Shown here piece by piece: positions 16,590 to 25,491 of a stretch of DNA of 64,000 bases. The notes beneath the pieces are model-generated. The model had not been told where the DNA came from, made no database searches, and was given only the letters and a program-made list of their open reading frames with translations. Location of the stretch: positions 1-64,000 of the forward strand of contig NZ_SMJU01000021.1 in the NCBI RefSeq assembly GCF_004348825.1. The letters run 5' to 3'. Both the position numbers and the translations under genes were made by a program. Each line of letters opens with the position of its first letter. Positions within the stretch are counted from its first letter, which is position 1. The DNA is from Arundinibacter roseus. GTDB taxonomy: Bacteria > Bacteroidota > Bacteroidia > Cytophagales > Spirosomataceae.

Positions 16590-17741
16590 TTAGCGTTTCC
16601 GCACCGACGATTGCCGGACAATCAACTCGCCCCGAATCTGCCGTGTGATGGGGACAAAATCGTCTGCCGCCAGAATTTGTTCTAAAAATAAAAGAGCGGC
16701 CTGACGGCCAATTTCAATTGGGTGCTGATGCACGGTAGTCAGGCCGGGTTCAATAACCGCGGCCAGTTTGTCTTCACCAAAACCCGCAAAGGCCAGTTCC
16801 TGCGGAATTTGCCCCCCGTTTTTTTTCATTTCCATCATCATATCGATGGCGTTTCCGTAGTGCACACAAAACACCGCTTCGGGCGGTTGCGGCAAGGTGC
16901 GCCAGCTGTGCAAGGCGTGCAATGCCTCCGCCGGTTTAAACTGACTGTGACAAATCATGACTTCTTCCGGGGCGATTCCCTCCTGCTTCAAAACGTGCAA
17001 AAATCCATCCACCCGGTGCCTGCTGATAAGCAGATTTTCGGGGCCGGCCAAAATCGCAAATCGACGGTGCCCTTCCTGAATCAGATGTGTAGCCACGGCT
17101 GCCCCGCCGCCAAAGTCATCCTGCACTACTTTCGAGGTATCAATATCTTCGCACACCCGGTCGAAATGCACAATCGGGATGCCTTTGCGGTGCTGAAGCC
17201 GGATGTGTTCAAAGGTGGTGGTTTCGGTAGAATGGCAAATCAATAATCCATCCACGCGACTCGCTACCAATGCCTGCACGTTAGCCACTTCCACCTGATG
17301 CGACTCGTTGGATTGGCATACCATCACCCGGTAGCCCGACTCGGAAGCTACCTGCTGAATACCGCTCACTACGGATGCGAAAAAAGGACGTTCGATGTCG
17401 GGAATAATTACACCGATTGTGTGCGTTTCCTGGTTGCTCAGACTTTGCGCCAGTAAATTTGGCTGATAATCAAGCTCTTGTGCAACTCGTAGCACCTCAG
17501 CGCGCGTAGCCTCACTAATCCCGTAACGGTTGAGCAAAGCCCGCGAAACCGTTGATGCCGAAATCCCCAAAAAGGCGGCTATGTCCAGAATCGTGGTTTG
17601 ATGCCGTTTCTTCTTGGGGAGTATTTCCGACTGCACCGTAAAATGATAGCGACAGGCGCCACAAAAAAAGCGCTGCTTTCCCCGCACAAATCCAGCCCGC
17701 TGAAGACCTTCTTTTCCTGAACATTGGGGACACGAGACCAT
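16590..17741 (-). CDS. LacI-family transcriptional regulator with an added N-terminal zinc ribbon
   Basis: 383 residues. The usual LacI parts are all present: the helix-turn-helix (TTILDIAAFLGISASTVSRA near 49-68), the hinge region (ELDYQPNLLAQSLS), and a periplasmic-binding-protein-like sensor (HTIGVIIPDIERPFF near 107-121, GHRRFAILAGPENL near 222-235). Unusually, some 45 residues precede the helix-turn-helix and contain C4-x2-C7 and C27-x2-C30 with GKQRFFCGACRYHF, resembling the zinc ribbon of IS1-type InsA proteins and some transposases. It is divergent from the uxuA-GH67 frame (285-bp gap) and lies upstream of the aminotransferase, so it probably controls one or both, with a uronate-type effector by inference. 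Confidence 0.9.
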   Translation of the reverse strand: MVSCPQCSGKEGLQRAGFVRGKQRFFCGACRYHFTVQSEILPKKKRHQTTILDIAAFLGISASTVSRALLNRYGISEATRAEVLRVAQELDYQPNLLAQSLSNQETHTIGVIIPDIERPFFASVVSGIQQVASESGYRVMVCQSNESHQVEVANVQALVASRVDGLLICHSTETTTFEHIRLQHRKGIPIVHFDRVCEDIDTSKVVQDDFGGGAAVATHLIQEGHRRFAILAGPENLLISRHRVDGFLHVLKQEGIAPEEVMICHSQFKPAEALHALHSWRTLPQPPEAVFCVHYGNAIDMMMEMKKNGGQIPQELAFAGFGEDKLAAVIEPGLTTVHQHPIEIGRQAALLFLEQILAADDFVPITRQIRGELIVRQSSVRKR

Positions 17742-17851
17742 GTTATTGAATTGTACTTAAAAAATAAACTATCCGGTTTTTCAGACTCCTTTTACAATTA
17801 CTCCTGAAACTAAAAAGGCAACTACGTATATTTTTACTACTAATTTTCTTG

Positions 17852-17887
17852 CCTATCGGGATCGTTTTCGTTAACGATCCCGATAGG
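17852..17887. promoter_or_regulatory. Strong hairpin in the divergent lacI-uxuA intergenic region
   Basis: A perfect 15-bp stem (CCTATCGGGATCGTT and its complement) closes on a 6-nt loop, and a T-rich tract follows on the plus strand. Nested in it is the palindrome TCGTTAACGA. It has the shape of a plus-strand terminator, but there is no upstream plus-strand gene: the genes on both sides diverge. Possible roles are a leader attenuator of the uxuA transcript, an operator, or a block on antisense transcription from lacI. Confidence 0.6.
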
Positions 17888-18026
17888 TTTTCCTTGTTTT
17901 TTATTAAAAATAGTACGATTAGACTATTGATTTGCATTTAAATTCCGGTATCTTTTGACATAATGAGCTGATTGAATCATGCTTGATTCGAACTAAGGAA
18001 GAACTATAAATTGTAATTTTATAAGA

Positions 18027-21000
18027 ATGAGTTTTAAACAATCTATGCGGTGGTTTGGCCCACACGATCCCGTTTCGCTGATGGACATCCGGCAGGCGGG
18101 CTGCGCCGGGGTCGTCACGGCACTGCATCATATTCCGGTAGGAGACGTGTGGTCGGTTGCCGAGATTACTAATCGGAAAGAACTGATTGAGCAAAACAAT
18201 GACTTTTTTTCACCACTTCATTGGGTAGTAGTAGAAAGTCTGCCGGTTCACGAAGACATCAAAAAAGGGCTGCCAGGTCGGGATATTCTGATACACAACT
18301 ATCAGGAATCACTACGTAATCTGGCAGCCTGCGGCATCACAACGGTATGCTACAATTTTATGCCTGTACTTGATTGGTCACGTACAGATCTGAACTTTGC
18401 CATGCCCGATGGAGCAGGTGCCCTGCGTTTTGTATGGCAGGATTTTGCGCTTTTTGATCTCTTTATTTTGCAACGTCCCGAAGCAGAAAAGGCGTACAGC
18501 ACAGAAGTTCAAAAGGCAGCCCGGCATCAGTTTGAGCAGCTTACACCCGAACAGATTCTTGAACTAACCAACACTGTTTTGCTTGGTTTACCGGGTTCAG
18601 AAGAAGCCTTTGAGTTACGCTCTTTCCAAAGTTTACTGGATCAGTATCAACTTATTGGCGATGCCGAACTCCGGCAAAATCTCTACTATTTCATTCAGCA
18701 GGTGGCACCTTTGGCAGAGGAATTAGGCCTGAAACTATGCATACATCCCGACGATCCGCCGTTTCCATTGCTCGGACTGCCGCGAGTCGTAAGTACCGAA
18801 GAGGATCTTGCCCAACTCCTGGAAGCCTGCCCGGTATCGGCCAACGGTATTACGTTTTGTACCGGCTCGCTCGGCATTCGTCCCGACAACGACCTGACGG
18901 CCATGATCCGGCGATTTTACGACCGAATTCATTTTGTACACCTGCGTACCACCAAACGCGAGGCCAATCCCCGGAATTTTCATGAGGCCGCCCATCTGGA
19001 AGGTGATGTGGATATGTACGAAGTAATTAAAACATTTGTGATGGAAGAAAAGCAAAATACGACCGACGGTGTTGCTGCCAAAGCATTGCCTATGCGGCCG
19101 GATCACGGGCATCAGATGCTGGATGATCTGCATAAAAAGACCTATCCGGGCTATTCGGCCATTGGCCGGCTTAAAGGGCTTGCCGAGTTGCGTGGGCTGG
19201 AATTGGCCATTCGCCGTACGTTTCTGACACTTTTGCTGCTGGGCGGATGCCTGTTGTCGGCCCTTGCCGACGATGGCTACCGGCTTTGGCTAAAATACGA
19301 TCCGCTTCCGGTGAGTGCCGTTCAAAAAGAATACACCGCGCTGCTAACTGCAATTGCCCCTCCGCCATCGGATTCGCCCGTTGCGCAAACGGCAGTGAAG
19401 GAATTGAGAAAAGGGCTGGAAGGGCTTTTAAACAAGAAAATAACTCTTCAAACATCTGTGTCTATTTCTGAAAATGGAGTTGTATTTACGCTAAACCCTT
19501 CTGCCAAACTGGACGCAGAAGGCTACCACTTGTATCGCAAAGGGAAGCAAACGATTATTGAAGCAAAAACAGAAAAAGGATTGCTCTATGGCACATTTGG
19601 ACTGCTGCGCCACCTGCAAACCCTGGGCTCGCTGACGGGGCTTGATCTGGTGAGCAATCCAAAAATTCAGCTGCGAATGCTCAATCACTGGGACAACGTG
19701 CTGGGGACCATCGAGCGGGGCTACGCAGGCTCGTCGCTATGGAAATGGTATGAACTGCCCGAGCGCATGGACCCACGCTACGAAGATTATGCCCGCGCCA
19801 ACGCTTCCATCGGAATCAATGCCGTGGCGGTCAATAACGTGAACGCTAGCGCCCGATTTATGACGGCAGAGTACCTGATAAAAGTGAAGGCGCTGGCAGA
19901 TGTGTTTCGTCCGTATGGCATCAAGGTGTTTTTGTCGGTTAATTTTGCTGCTCCGCGTATTTTGGGTAAATGGGAAACACCCGAACTAAAAACGTCTGAT
20001 CCGCTGGACCCGCAGGTACAGCAGTGGTGGAAAGACAAAGCCAAAGAGATTTATACGCTCATTCCGGACTTTGGAGGTTTTTTGGTGAAGGCAAATTCGG
20101 AAGGAGAGCCCGGCCCGCAGGATTATAAACGCACCCACGCCGATGGCGCCAATATGCTGGCCAAAGCCGTGGCTCCACAGGGGGGCGTGGTCATTTGGCG
20201 AGCTTTTGTGTACAGCCCCAACCCGCAGGGAGATCGGTTCAAAGAAGCGTACAATGAGTTTAAACCGCTGGATGGACAGTTTGATTCAAATGTGATTGTA
20301 CAGGTCAAAAATGGCCCCATCGACTTTCAGCCGCGCGAGCCTTTTTCGCCGTTGTTTGGCGCAATGCCCAAAACGCCCCTTGCCATGGAGTTTCAGATTA
20401 CGCAGGAATACCTCGGTTTTACTACCAATCTAACCTTCCTGGCAAGTATGTATAAAGAATGTCTGGAAAGCGATACCTACGCCAACGGAAAAGGAACAAC
20501 CGTGGCAAAAGTGATTGATGGTAGCGCTCATCAGTACCCGCTGACGGCTATTGCGGGCGTGGCCAACACGGGCTCTGACCGCAACTGGACGGGGCATTTT
20601 ATGTCGCAGGCCAACTGGTATTCTTTTGGCCGACTGGCCTGGGATCATGGCCTTTCGGAAGAAACACTGGCTGATGAATGGATCAAAATGACGCTGACCC
20701 GTGTGCCTTCTGCTGTTAAAACGATCCGAGAAATGTTGCTCGTTTCGCATGAAACCTACGTTAACTTTACTACACCGCTGGGCCTGCATCACATCATGGG
20801 GCAGAACATTCACTTTGGACCCGAGCCCTGGCTCGAACGGAGTCGGCGCCCCGACTGGACGTCGATTTACTACCACCGGGCCGACTCGCTGGGGCTGGGG
20901 TTTGACCGAACAGCCTCCGGTAGTAACGCCCTCACGCTCTACCGTCCCGAAGTACAGGCGCAATGGAACAACCCCGCCACTTGCCCGCTGCCCTACCTGC

Positions 21001-21329
21001 TGTGGTTTCATCACGTAGCCTGGGACACCCGCTTGTCTACCGGGCAAACGCTTTGGAATGAGTTGTGTACACGTTACTATGAAGGAGTCAACGGAGTAGC
21101 AGACCTGCAAAAGCAGTGGAAAAGTGTTGAAAATCATATAGATGAAGAGATTTTTGACGATGTAGCCGGTCGGTTGGCCGTGCAGCACCGCGAGGCTCTC
21201 AACTGGCGGGATGCCTGTGTGCTGTATTTTCAAACCTATGCTAAAAGACCAATTCCGGCGCCTTATCCTACGCCTGAACGCTCACTCGACGAACTGAAAA
21301 AGTTGGTAGAAATTTATCAGCTTCGCTAA
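18027..21329 (+). CDS. In-frame fusion: mannonate dehydratase (UxuA) plus GH67 alpha-glucuronidase
   Basis: A single 1100-residue frame. Residues 1-about 395 form a complete mannonate dehydratase, which turns D-mannonate into 2-dehydro-3-deoxygluconate: CIHPDDPPFPLLGLPR near 238-253, TFCTGSLG near 276-283, IHFVHLR near 301-307, MRPDHGHQMLDD near 356-367, and the usual C-terminal end GRLKGLAELRGLELAI. Directly after comes a hydrophobic signal-peptide-like segment (RRTFLTLLLLGGCLLSALA, about 396-414) and then a full GH67 enzyme (about 415-1100): VKANSEGEPGP near 686-696 with the catalytic acid, IDFQPREPFSPLFG near 764-777 and MEFQITQEYLG near 787-797. GH67 enzymes release 4-O-methyl-glucuronate from xylo-oligosaccharides. 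No ATG lies near the junction, but TTG at codon 393 (19203) would start an ideal exported protein, so two separate products remain possible. Confidence 0.9.
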   Translation: MSFKQSMRWFGPHDPVSLMDIRQAGCAGVVTALHHIPVGDVWSVAEITNRKELIEQNNDFFSPLHWVVVESLPVHEDIKKGLPGRDILIHNYQESLRNLAACGITTVCYNFMPVLDWSRTDLNFAMPDGAGALRFVWQDFALFDLFILQRPEAEKAYSTEVQKAARHQFEQLTPEQILELTNTVLLGLPGSEEAFELRSFQSLLDQYQLIGDAELRQNLYYFIQQVAPLAEELGLKLCIHPDDPPFPLLGLPRVVSTEEDLAQLLEACPVSANGITFCTGSLGIRPDNDLTAMIRRFYDRIHFVHLRTTKREANPRNFHEAAHLEGDVDMYEVIKTFVMEEKQNTTDGVAAKALPMRPDHGHQMLDDLHKKTYPGYSAIGRLKGLAELRGLELAIRRTFLTLLLLGGCLLSALADDGYRLWLKYDPLPVSAVQKEYTALLTAIAPPPSDSPVAQTAVKELRKGLEGLLNKKITLQTSVSISENGVVFTLNPSAKLDAEGYHLYRKGKQTIIEAKTEKGLLYGTFGLLRHLQTLGSLTGLDLVSNPKIQLRMLNHWDNVLGTIERGYAGSSLWKWYELPERMDPRYEDYARANASIGINAVAVNNVNASARFMTAEYLIKVKALADVFRPYGIKVFLSVNFAAPRILGKWETPELKTSDPLDPQVQQWWKDKAKEIYTLIPDFGGFLVKANSEGEPGPQDYKRTHADGANMLAKAVAPQGGVVIWRAFVYSPNPQGDRFKEAYNEFKPLDGQFDSNVIVQVKNGPIDFQPREPFSPLFGAMPKTPLAMEFQITQEYLGFTTNLTFLASMYKECLESDTYANGKGTTVAKVIDGSAHQYPLTAIAGVANTGSDRNWTGHFMSQANWYSFGRLAWDHGLSEETLADEWIKMTLTRVPSAVKTIREMLLVSHETYVNFTTPLGLHHIMGQNIHFGPEPWLERSRRPDWTSIYYHRADSLGLGFDRTASGSNALTLYRPEVQAQWNNPATCPLPYLLWFHHVAWDTRLSTGQTLWNELCTRYYEGVNGVADLQKQWKSVENHIDEEIFDDVAGRLAVQHREALNWRDACVLYFQTYAKRPIPAPYPTPERSLDELKKLVEIYQLR

Positions 21330-21382
21330 ATCCAATTCAGGAAAAAGAGTCGTATTAAAACTAAACCAAACCTTTTGAACCA

Positions 21383-22765
21383 ATGGAGCGTAGAGATTTT
21401 TTAACCAAAACCCTGGCCGGAGCCACGGGGGTAGCTTTGGGTTTTCCAACGATTGTTCCATCAAGTGTTTTTGGAAAAAATGCACCGAGCAATAAAATAA
21501 ATATTGGTCAAATTGGCTGTGGGCGCATTGCCCGTGATCACGACTTGCCCGGTACCTGGCAACACGAAATCGCCCGGATTATGGCCGTCAGCGACGTTGA
21601 CAGCAATCGCATGGCTGATGGCAAAAAACTGATCGAAGGCTATTACACCAAAAAAACCGGCAGCAGTACGTATGTCGATGTACAGATGTATGGTGACTAC
21701 CGCGACATGCTCCTTAACAAAGACATTGACGCAGTTATTATCAGTACGCCCGATCATTGGCACTCGCAGCCAGCTATCGAGGCCGCTTTGGCGGGAAAAG
21801 ACGTCTATCTGCAAAAACCAACTTCACTTACCATTGCCGAAGGCCGGACGCTGAGCAACATTATCCAACAAAAAGGAACGATTTTACAGGTAGGAACGCA
21901 GCAGCGATCATCGCCCCAGTTCCGTTTGGCCGCAGAACTGGTGCGCAATGGCCGTATTGGCAAGCTGCATACCGTGCGGGTAGGATTGCCTGGTGATCCG
22001 TCGGGGCCGGATGCACCGACGATGCCTGTACCCAAAAACCTGAATTTTGATGCCTGGCTGGGCTCAACTCCCGAAATCCCCTATACCGAAATAGCCGTTC
22101 ATCCGCAAAAAGGCTACGGCCGCCCGGGTTGGCTGCGCATGGAACAGTTTGGAGCCGGTATGATTACAGGTTGGGGGCAGCATCACTTCGACTCCGCCGC
22201 CTGGGGCATGGATACCGAGCTGACGGGGCCGATTCGGGTGGAAGCAGTGGCCGAGTTTCCGCGCGCCGGTCTGTGGAATGTTCACGGGGATTTTATGGTA
22301 AAAGCCGAGTACGCCAACGGCATTACCATGTATACAAGTGGAGGCTATCCCAACGGCATTCGCTACGAGGGAACTGACGGCTGGATTTTTGTTTCAAGAG
22401 GAAATTACGTCGCCTCATCAAGTGATCCGGTGAGCCAGGAAAATAGTAAAAAAGCGCTTGATGCCAGCGATCCGCGGATTCTGAAATCAGAAATTGGCGA
22501 AAAGGAAATTCACCTCTACAAGAGCGACGAACAACACGGCAATTGGCTCGAATGCATCCAAAGCCGCAAACAACCGATTTCGCCAGTAGAAATAGGGCAC
22601 CGGGCTTGTTCGGTTTGTCTAATTAGCCACATTGCCATGAAATTGCCCCGCGCACTCGAATGGGATCCTGTTGCGGAGCGTTTTAAAAATGACACAGAAG
22701 CTAACGCCATGCTGAGCCGCCCGCAACGAAAACCCTACGGTACGGAGCATATTAAGATGAAATAG
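21383..22765 (+). CDS. Tat-exported Gfo/Idh/MocA-family oxidoreductase
   Basis: 460 residues. The N-terminus has a twin-arginine signal (MERRDFLTKTLAGATGVALG), then a Rossmann fold with INIGQIGCGRIARDHDL near 39-55. The usual EKP motif reads QKP here (DVYLQKPTS near 138-146), a change seen in secreted members as I recall. The C-terminal alpha/beta domain spans about 190-455 and contains WGQHHFDSAAWGMD. The substrate is unknown; secreted relatives act on sugars or glycosides with tightly bound NAD(P). It begins 53 nt after the uxuA-GH67 stop, so it belongs to the same glucuronate block. A dispersed 31-nt repeat lies 6 nt after its stop. Confidence 0.88.
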   Translation: MERRDFLTKTLAGATGVALGFPTIVPSSVFGKNAPSNKINIGQIGCGRIARDHDLPGTWQHEIARIMAVSDVDSNRMADGKKLIEGYYTKKTGSSTYVDVQMYGDYRDMLLNKDIDAVIISTPDHWHSQPAIEAALAGKDVYLQKPTSLTIAEGRTLSNIIQQKGTILQVGTQQRSSPQFRLAAELVRNGRIGKLHTVRVGLPGDPSGPDAPTMPVPKNLNFDAWLGSTPEIPYTEIAVHPQKGYGRPGWLRMEQFGAGMITGWGQHHFDSAAWGMDTELTGPIRVEAVAEFPRAGLWNVHGDFMVKAEYANGITMYTSGGYPNGIRYEGTDGWIFVSRGNYVASSSDPVSQENSKKALDASDPRILKSEIGEKEIHLYKSDEQHGNWLECIQSRKQPISPVEIGHRACSVCLISHIAMKLPRALEWDPVAERFKNDTEANAMLSRPQRKPYGTEHIKMK

Positions 22766-22771
22766 TTAAAG

Positions 22772-22802
22772 AGCTGTTAGCAATTAGTTTATTAGCTATT
22801 AG
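22772..22802 (+). repeat. Copy 1 of a 31-nt repeat placed just after a stop codon
   Basis: Starts AGCTGTTAGC and ends TTATTAGCTATTAG, 6 nt after the stop of the Gfo/Idh gene. About 28 of 31 positions match the copy at 27120-27150 on the other strand, which also directly follows a stop codon in the same orientation relative to its gene. Confidence 0.65.
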
Positions 22803-22939
22803 GGTGTTATCTTGCTCATAATCAAGTATTTGTTCCAGTATTGCATGGTCTTTTTAATGAAAACTATATAGGTGCAAGTATTTATCAGTAATTAAATAAA
22901 TCAATTTGCACGATTACTTATTTAACCCAAAATTAGAAA

Positions 22940-23707
22940 GTGAATACAGCAGAATTGCCCTTTGGATTGAATGGGAAACTAGCGCTTATTACGGGTGGTG
23001 GCTCGGGCATTGGCCTGGCCTCAGCCCGCTGTTTTGTAGAAGCTGGCGCGCGGGTCGTCCTGACGGGCCGCCGGGAAGAAGTCTTGCAGCAAGCCGTGGC
23101 TGAGCTGGGTCCAATGGCCTCCTACATCGTCAACGACGTAACCAACCGTGCCGGATTGCCAGCCCTGGTACAGGAGATTGAGCAAACGCTGGGAGCGATT
23201 GATATTCTGGTAAATAATGCCGGGATAAACATGAAAAAACCCGCGTTAGACGTTACTGACGAAGATTTCGATCGGATATTGTCTACCAATCTTCACGCTG
23301 TGTTTTCGCTCACCCGCGAGTGCGCCCGGGGGATGATTGCCCGCAAAAGTGGAAGTATTTTGATGATCTCGTCGATGGCCGCCTACTATGGCATTGACCG
23401 CGTAGTGGCGTACGGAGCATCCAAAACGGCACTGGAAGGCATGATTAAGATTCTGGCTTCTGAGTTTTCTCCGCATAATGTCCGGATCAACGCCATTGCT
23501 CCGGGTTTCATCGAAACGCCCATGTTTCTGAAAGCGATGGGCGACGACCCCGACCGCCTGCGCCGCGCCATGAGCCGCACACCAATGGCCCGTTTAGGTG
23601 CGCCACGGGACATTGGCCTGGCAGCCGTATTTCTATGTTCCGAAGCAGCCGCCTACATCACAGGCGTATCCTTGCCGGTGGATGGGGGTAACTCCATTGG
23701 GTTTTAG
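22940..23707 (+). CDS. SDR-family oxidoreductase, candidate fructuronate reductase or gluconate 5-dehydrogenase type
   Basis: 255 residues beginning with GTG. It is a classical SDR: TGGGSGIG near 18-25, NNAG near 93-96, Ser in SSMAAYYG near 142-149, YGASK near 156-160, and the C-terminal PVDGGNSIGF. In Bacteroidota glucuronate clusters an SDR often replaces UxuB and reduces D-fructuronate to D-mannonate; its place after uxuA-GH67 and the Gfo/Idh gene supports that role, but sequence alone cannot separate it from gluconate or 2-deoxygluconate dehydrogenases. The gap before it (174 bp) includes the 31-nt repeat and AT-rich sequence, so it may have its own promoter. Confidence 0.85.
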   Translation: MNTAELPFGLNGKLALITGGGSGIGLASARCFVEAGARVVLTGRREEVLQQAVAELGPMASYIVNDVTNRAGLPALVQEIEQTLGAIDILVNNAGINMKKPALDVTDEDFDRILSTNLHAVFSLTRECARGMIARKSGSILMISSMAAYYGIDRVVAYGASKTALEGMIKILASEFSPHNVRINAIAPGFIETPMFLKAMGDDPDRLRRAMSRTPMARLGAPRDIGLAAVFLCSEAAAYITGVSLPVDGGNSIGF

Positions 23708-23963
23708 AGGTATTATTTTCCATGACATACAGCAGGATTGATCGTTATGCGGGTCAATAAATTCTCCATAGCATTTGTGTTTGTTCAAAGTTACCAATTT
23801 TCAAGGCGTTTTTAATACCACTATTTTTGGTTATATGTACATACGATAGGTATCCCATTACAAACCTTCCTGATATTTAATTTAACCGCTACAATTTTCA
23901 TAGAGCACGCGGGGTACGGAATGAAAAACTGATCGTGACACAATTAACAACTAATTTTTTAGT

Positions 23964-23971
23964 TATATTTG
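23964..23971 (+). promoter_or_regulatory. Probable -7 element of the LRR gene
   Basis: TATATTTG followed by TG matches TAnnTTTG. It lies 32 nt before the ATG at 24004 and inside the longer frame that starts at 23935, which argues for the shorter start. No clear TTG upstream. Confidence 0.5.
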
Positions 23972-24003
23972 TGTTCTCTATTTTTCATCTAAAAATATCC
24001 CCC

Positions 24004-25368
24004 ATGAAACCACTTCTCTGGCTTCTGTTTTTGGGGCTTACCACAAGCGCCCTGGCTCAGCCTCGCGTGGTATCCCAAGAGTCTATAAAAGACCGTGATC
24101 AGCTTTATCAAAAGTACCCGGCCCGCCTGACGGATGCATCACAGATTCAGCTTGGTCAAACCATTAGTTCAATAGCCCGACAACTGCTCACAGAATACAA
24201 ACTGACGGACTACGCGGTAAGTATTCAGTTATTTGTCAATGAATCAGGAAAAATAGATTTGGCTCTGTATGAGGTAGATGCGGTGGCCGGTAAGAAAGAT
24301 TCAGTTGGGGTGTTGCTGGAAAAGTATCTGCCGGAACGGGTGGCAGACTGGCAAATAAGGAGTACGGGCGGCAAAAAAATACAATTTTACGCTTACTTTA
24401 TGAAAGGGCGCGTCCTACAATTGCGGGAAATCCGCAGAGGCGATAGTCTGCTGAGTACGATTGAGGATGCGCTGAAAATTATAGATACCCTGAAAATAAA
24501 AGCGCTGCATTTTCATCAATTGGATCTTAGCCAGGTACCGGACGTTATCTACCGATTCCCGAATCTGGAATTACTTGATTTACATAGCAATAATCTTCGT
24601 AGTCTTTCGCTGAATATGAAGCGTCTGCCAAAGCTGAAACAGCTCGATCTTCGCAGCAATGGACTGCATCAGGATTCGCTGCATCTCACAAAAAACCGCT
24701 CGCTGAAACTGCTAACCCTTCACAGCAATGAGCTGACCGACGTACCTTTGGCGGCTCGCGCAAGCCGCCGTCTGCAAAGCCTGTGGCTGGGCGGAAACAT
24801 TGCGTTGCAACTCAGCAACCGGAGTTTTGGCCGTTTGCGCCGATTGCAGGATCTGAATTTGTACGGCTGCCAATTGACAACCCTGCCCAAAGGTTTACGA
24901 AAACTGCGCAAACTGGAAATTCTTGATCTGTATTACAATCACTTTTCGGAGTTACCTGCTTCCCTTACCTCACTCAAAAACCTGAGTCAACTCGCTGTTG
25001 CCAACAATGAACTCACGCGCCTGCCCGACCGGATGGATCGCCTGAAAAACCTGCAAATTCTGTACGCACACCACAACCGCCTGAGTACTTTGCCCGACCG
25101 CATGGGAGACATGCGAAATTTGAAACTTGTAGATATTGGATACAACTGGTTCAGTACTTTTCCCGAGGAAATCTCCGGCCTGCGCAACCTGAATGAACTG
25201 GATATTTCGGGTAATAACTTTACGGCTTTTCCGCAAAGTCTGGAAGAAATTCCGCAGCTGCAAACGCTGCACCTGCGGGGGAATCCGTTTTTGAGGCTGG
25301 AAGAAGAAAAAACGTATTTGCCACACATCCAGAAAATTGAAAAAAACAATACAGAGGTATTTTATTGA
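24004..25368 (+). CDS. Exported leucine-rich-repeat protein
   Basis: 454 residues from the ATG at 24004, which gives a clean Sec signal peptide (MKPLLWLLFLGLTTSALAQ). The first part (about 20-165) is a small alpha/beta domain without a recognised family (VSIQLFVNESGKIDLALYEV). From about 175 to 440 there are roughly ten to eleven LRRs of 22-24 residues (for example LELLDLHSNNLRSLSL, LEILDLYYNHFSELPA), ending in a cap. LRRs usually bind proteins; no catalytic domain is visible and the partner is unknown. It is separate from ruvB, which follows 123 bp later. Confidence 0.85.
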   Translation: MKPLLWLLFLGLTTSALAQPRVVSQESIKDRDQLYQKYPARLTDASQIQLGQTISSIARQLLTEYKLTDYAVSIQLFVNESGKIDLALYEVDAVAGKKDSVGVLLEKYLPERVADWQIRSTGGKKIQFYAYFMKGRVLQLREIRRGDSLLSTIEDALKIIDTLKIKALHFHQLDLSQVPDVIYRFPNLELLDLHSNNLRSLSLNMKRLPKLKQLDLRSNGLHQDSLHLTKNRSLKLLTLHSNELTDVPLAARASRRLQSLWLGGNIALQLSNRSFGRLRRLQDLNLYGCQLTTLPKGLRKLRKLEILDLYYNHFSELPASLTSLKNLSQLAVANNELTRLPDRMDRLKNLQILYAHHNRLSTLPDRMGDMRNLKLVDIGYNWFSTFPEEISGLRNLNELDISGNNFTAFPQSLEEIPQLQTLHLRGNPFLRLEEEKTYLPHIQKIEKNNTEVFY

Positions 25369-25438
25369 GTTTTATTTTAAAATTCATAAGCTCAGCTGTT
25401 CCTAAAATTACGGATGCATTTTTCCGATCAAAAATCCG

Positions 25439-25446
25439 TATTTTTG
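25439..25446 (+). promoter_or_regulatory. Possible -7 element of ruvB
   Basis: TATTTTTG matches TAnnTTTG and lies 45 nt before the ruvB ATG. The -33 region is only T-rich. Confidence 0.4.
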
Positions 25447-25491
25447 GAAAGATAAGCCCGGGCAAAAATCCCGGAAACAACTGTACAACAG

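Noticed and set aside
20430..21233. 267-codon minus-strand frame inside the GH67 region
   Set aside because: The opposite strand encodes conserved GH67 sequence; this frame resembles no protein and comes from codon bias.
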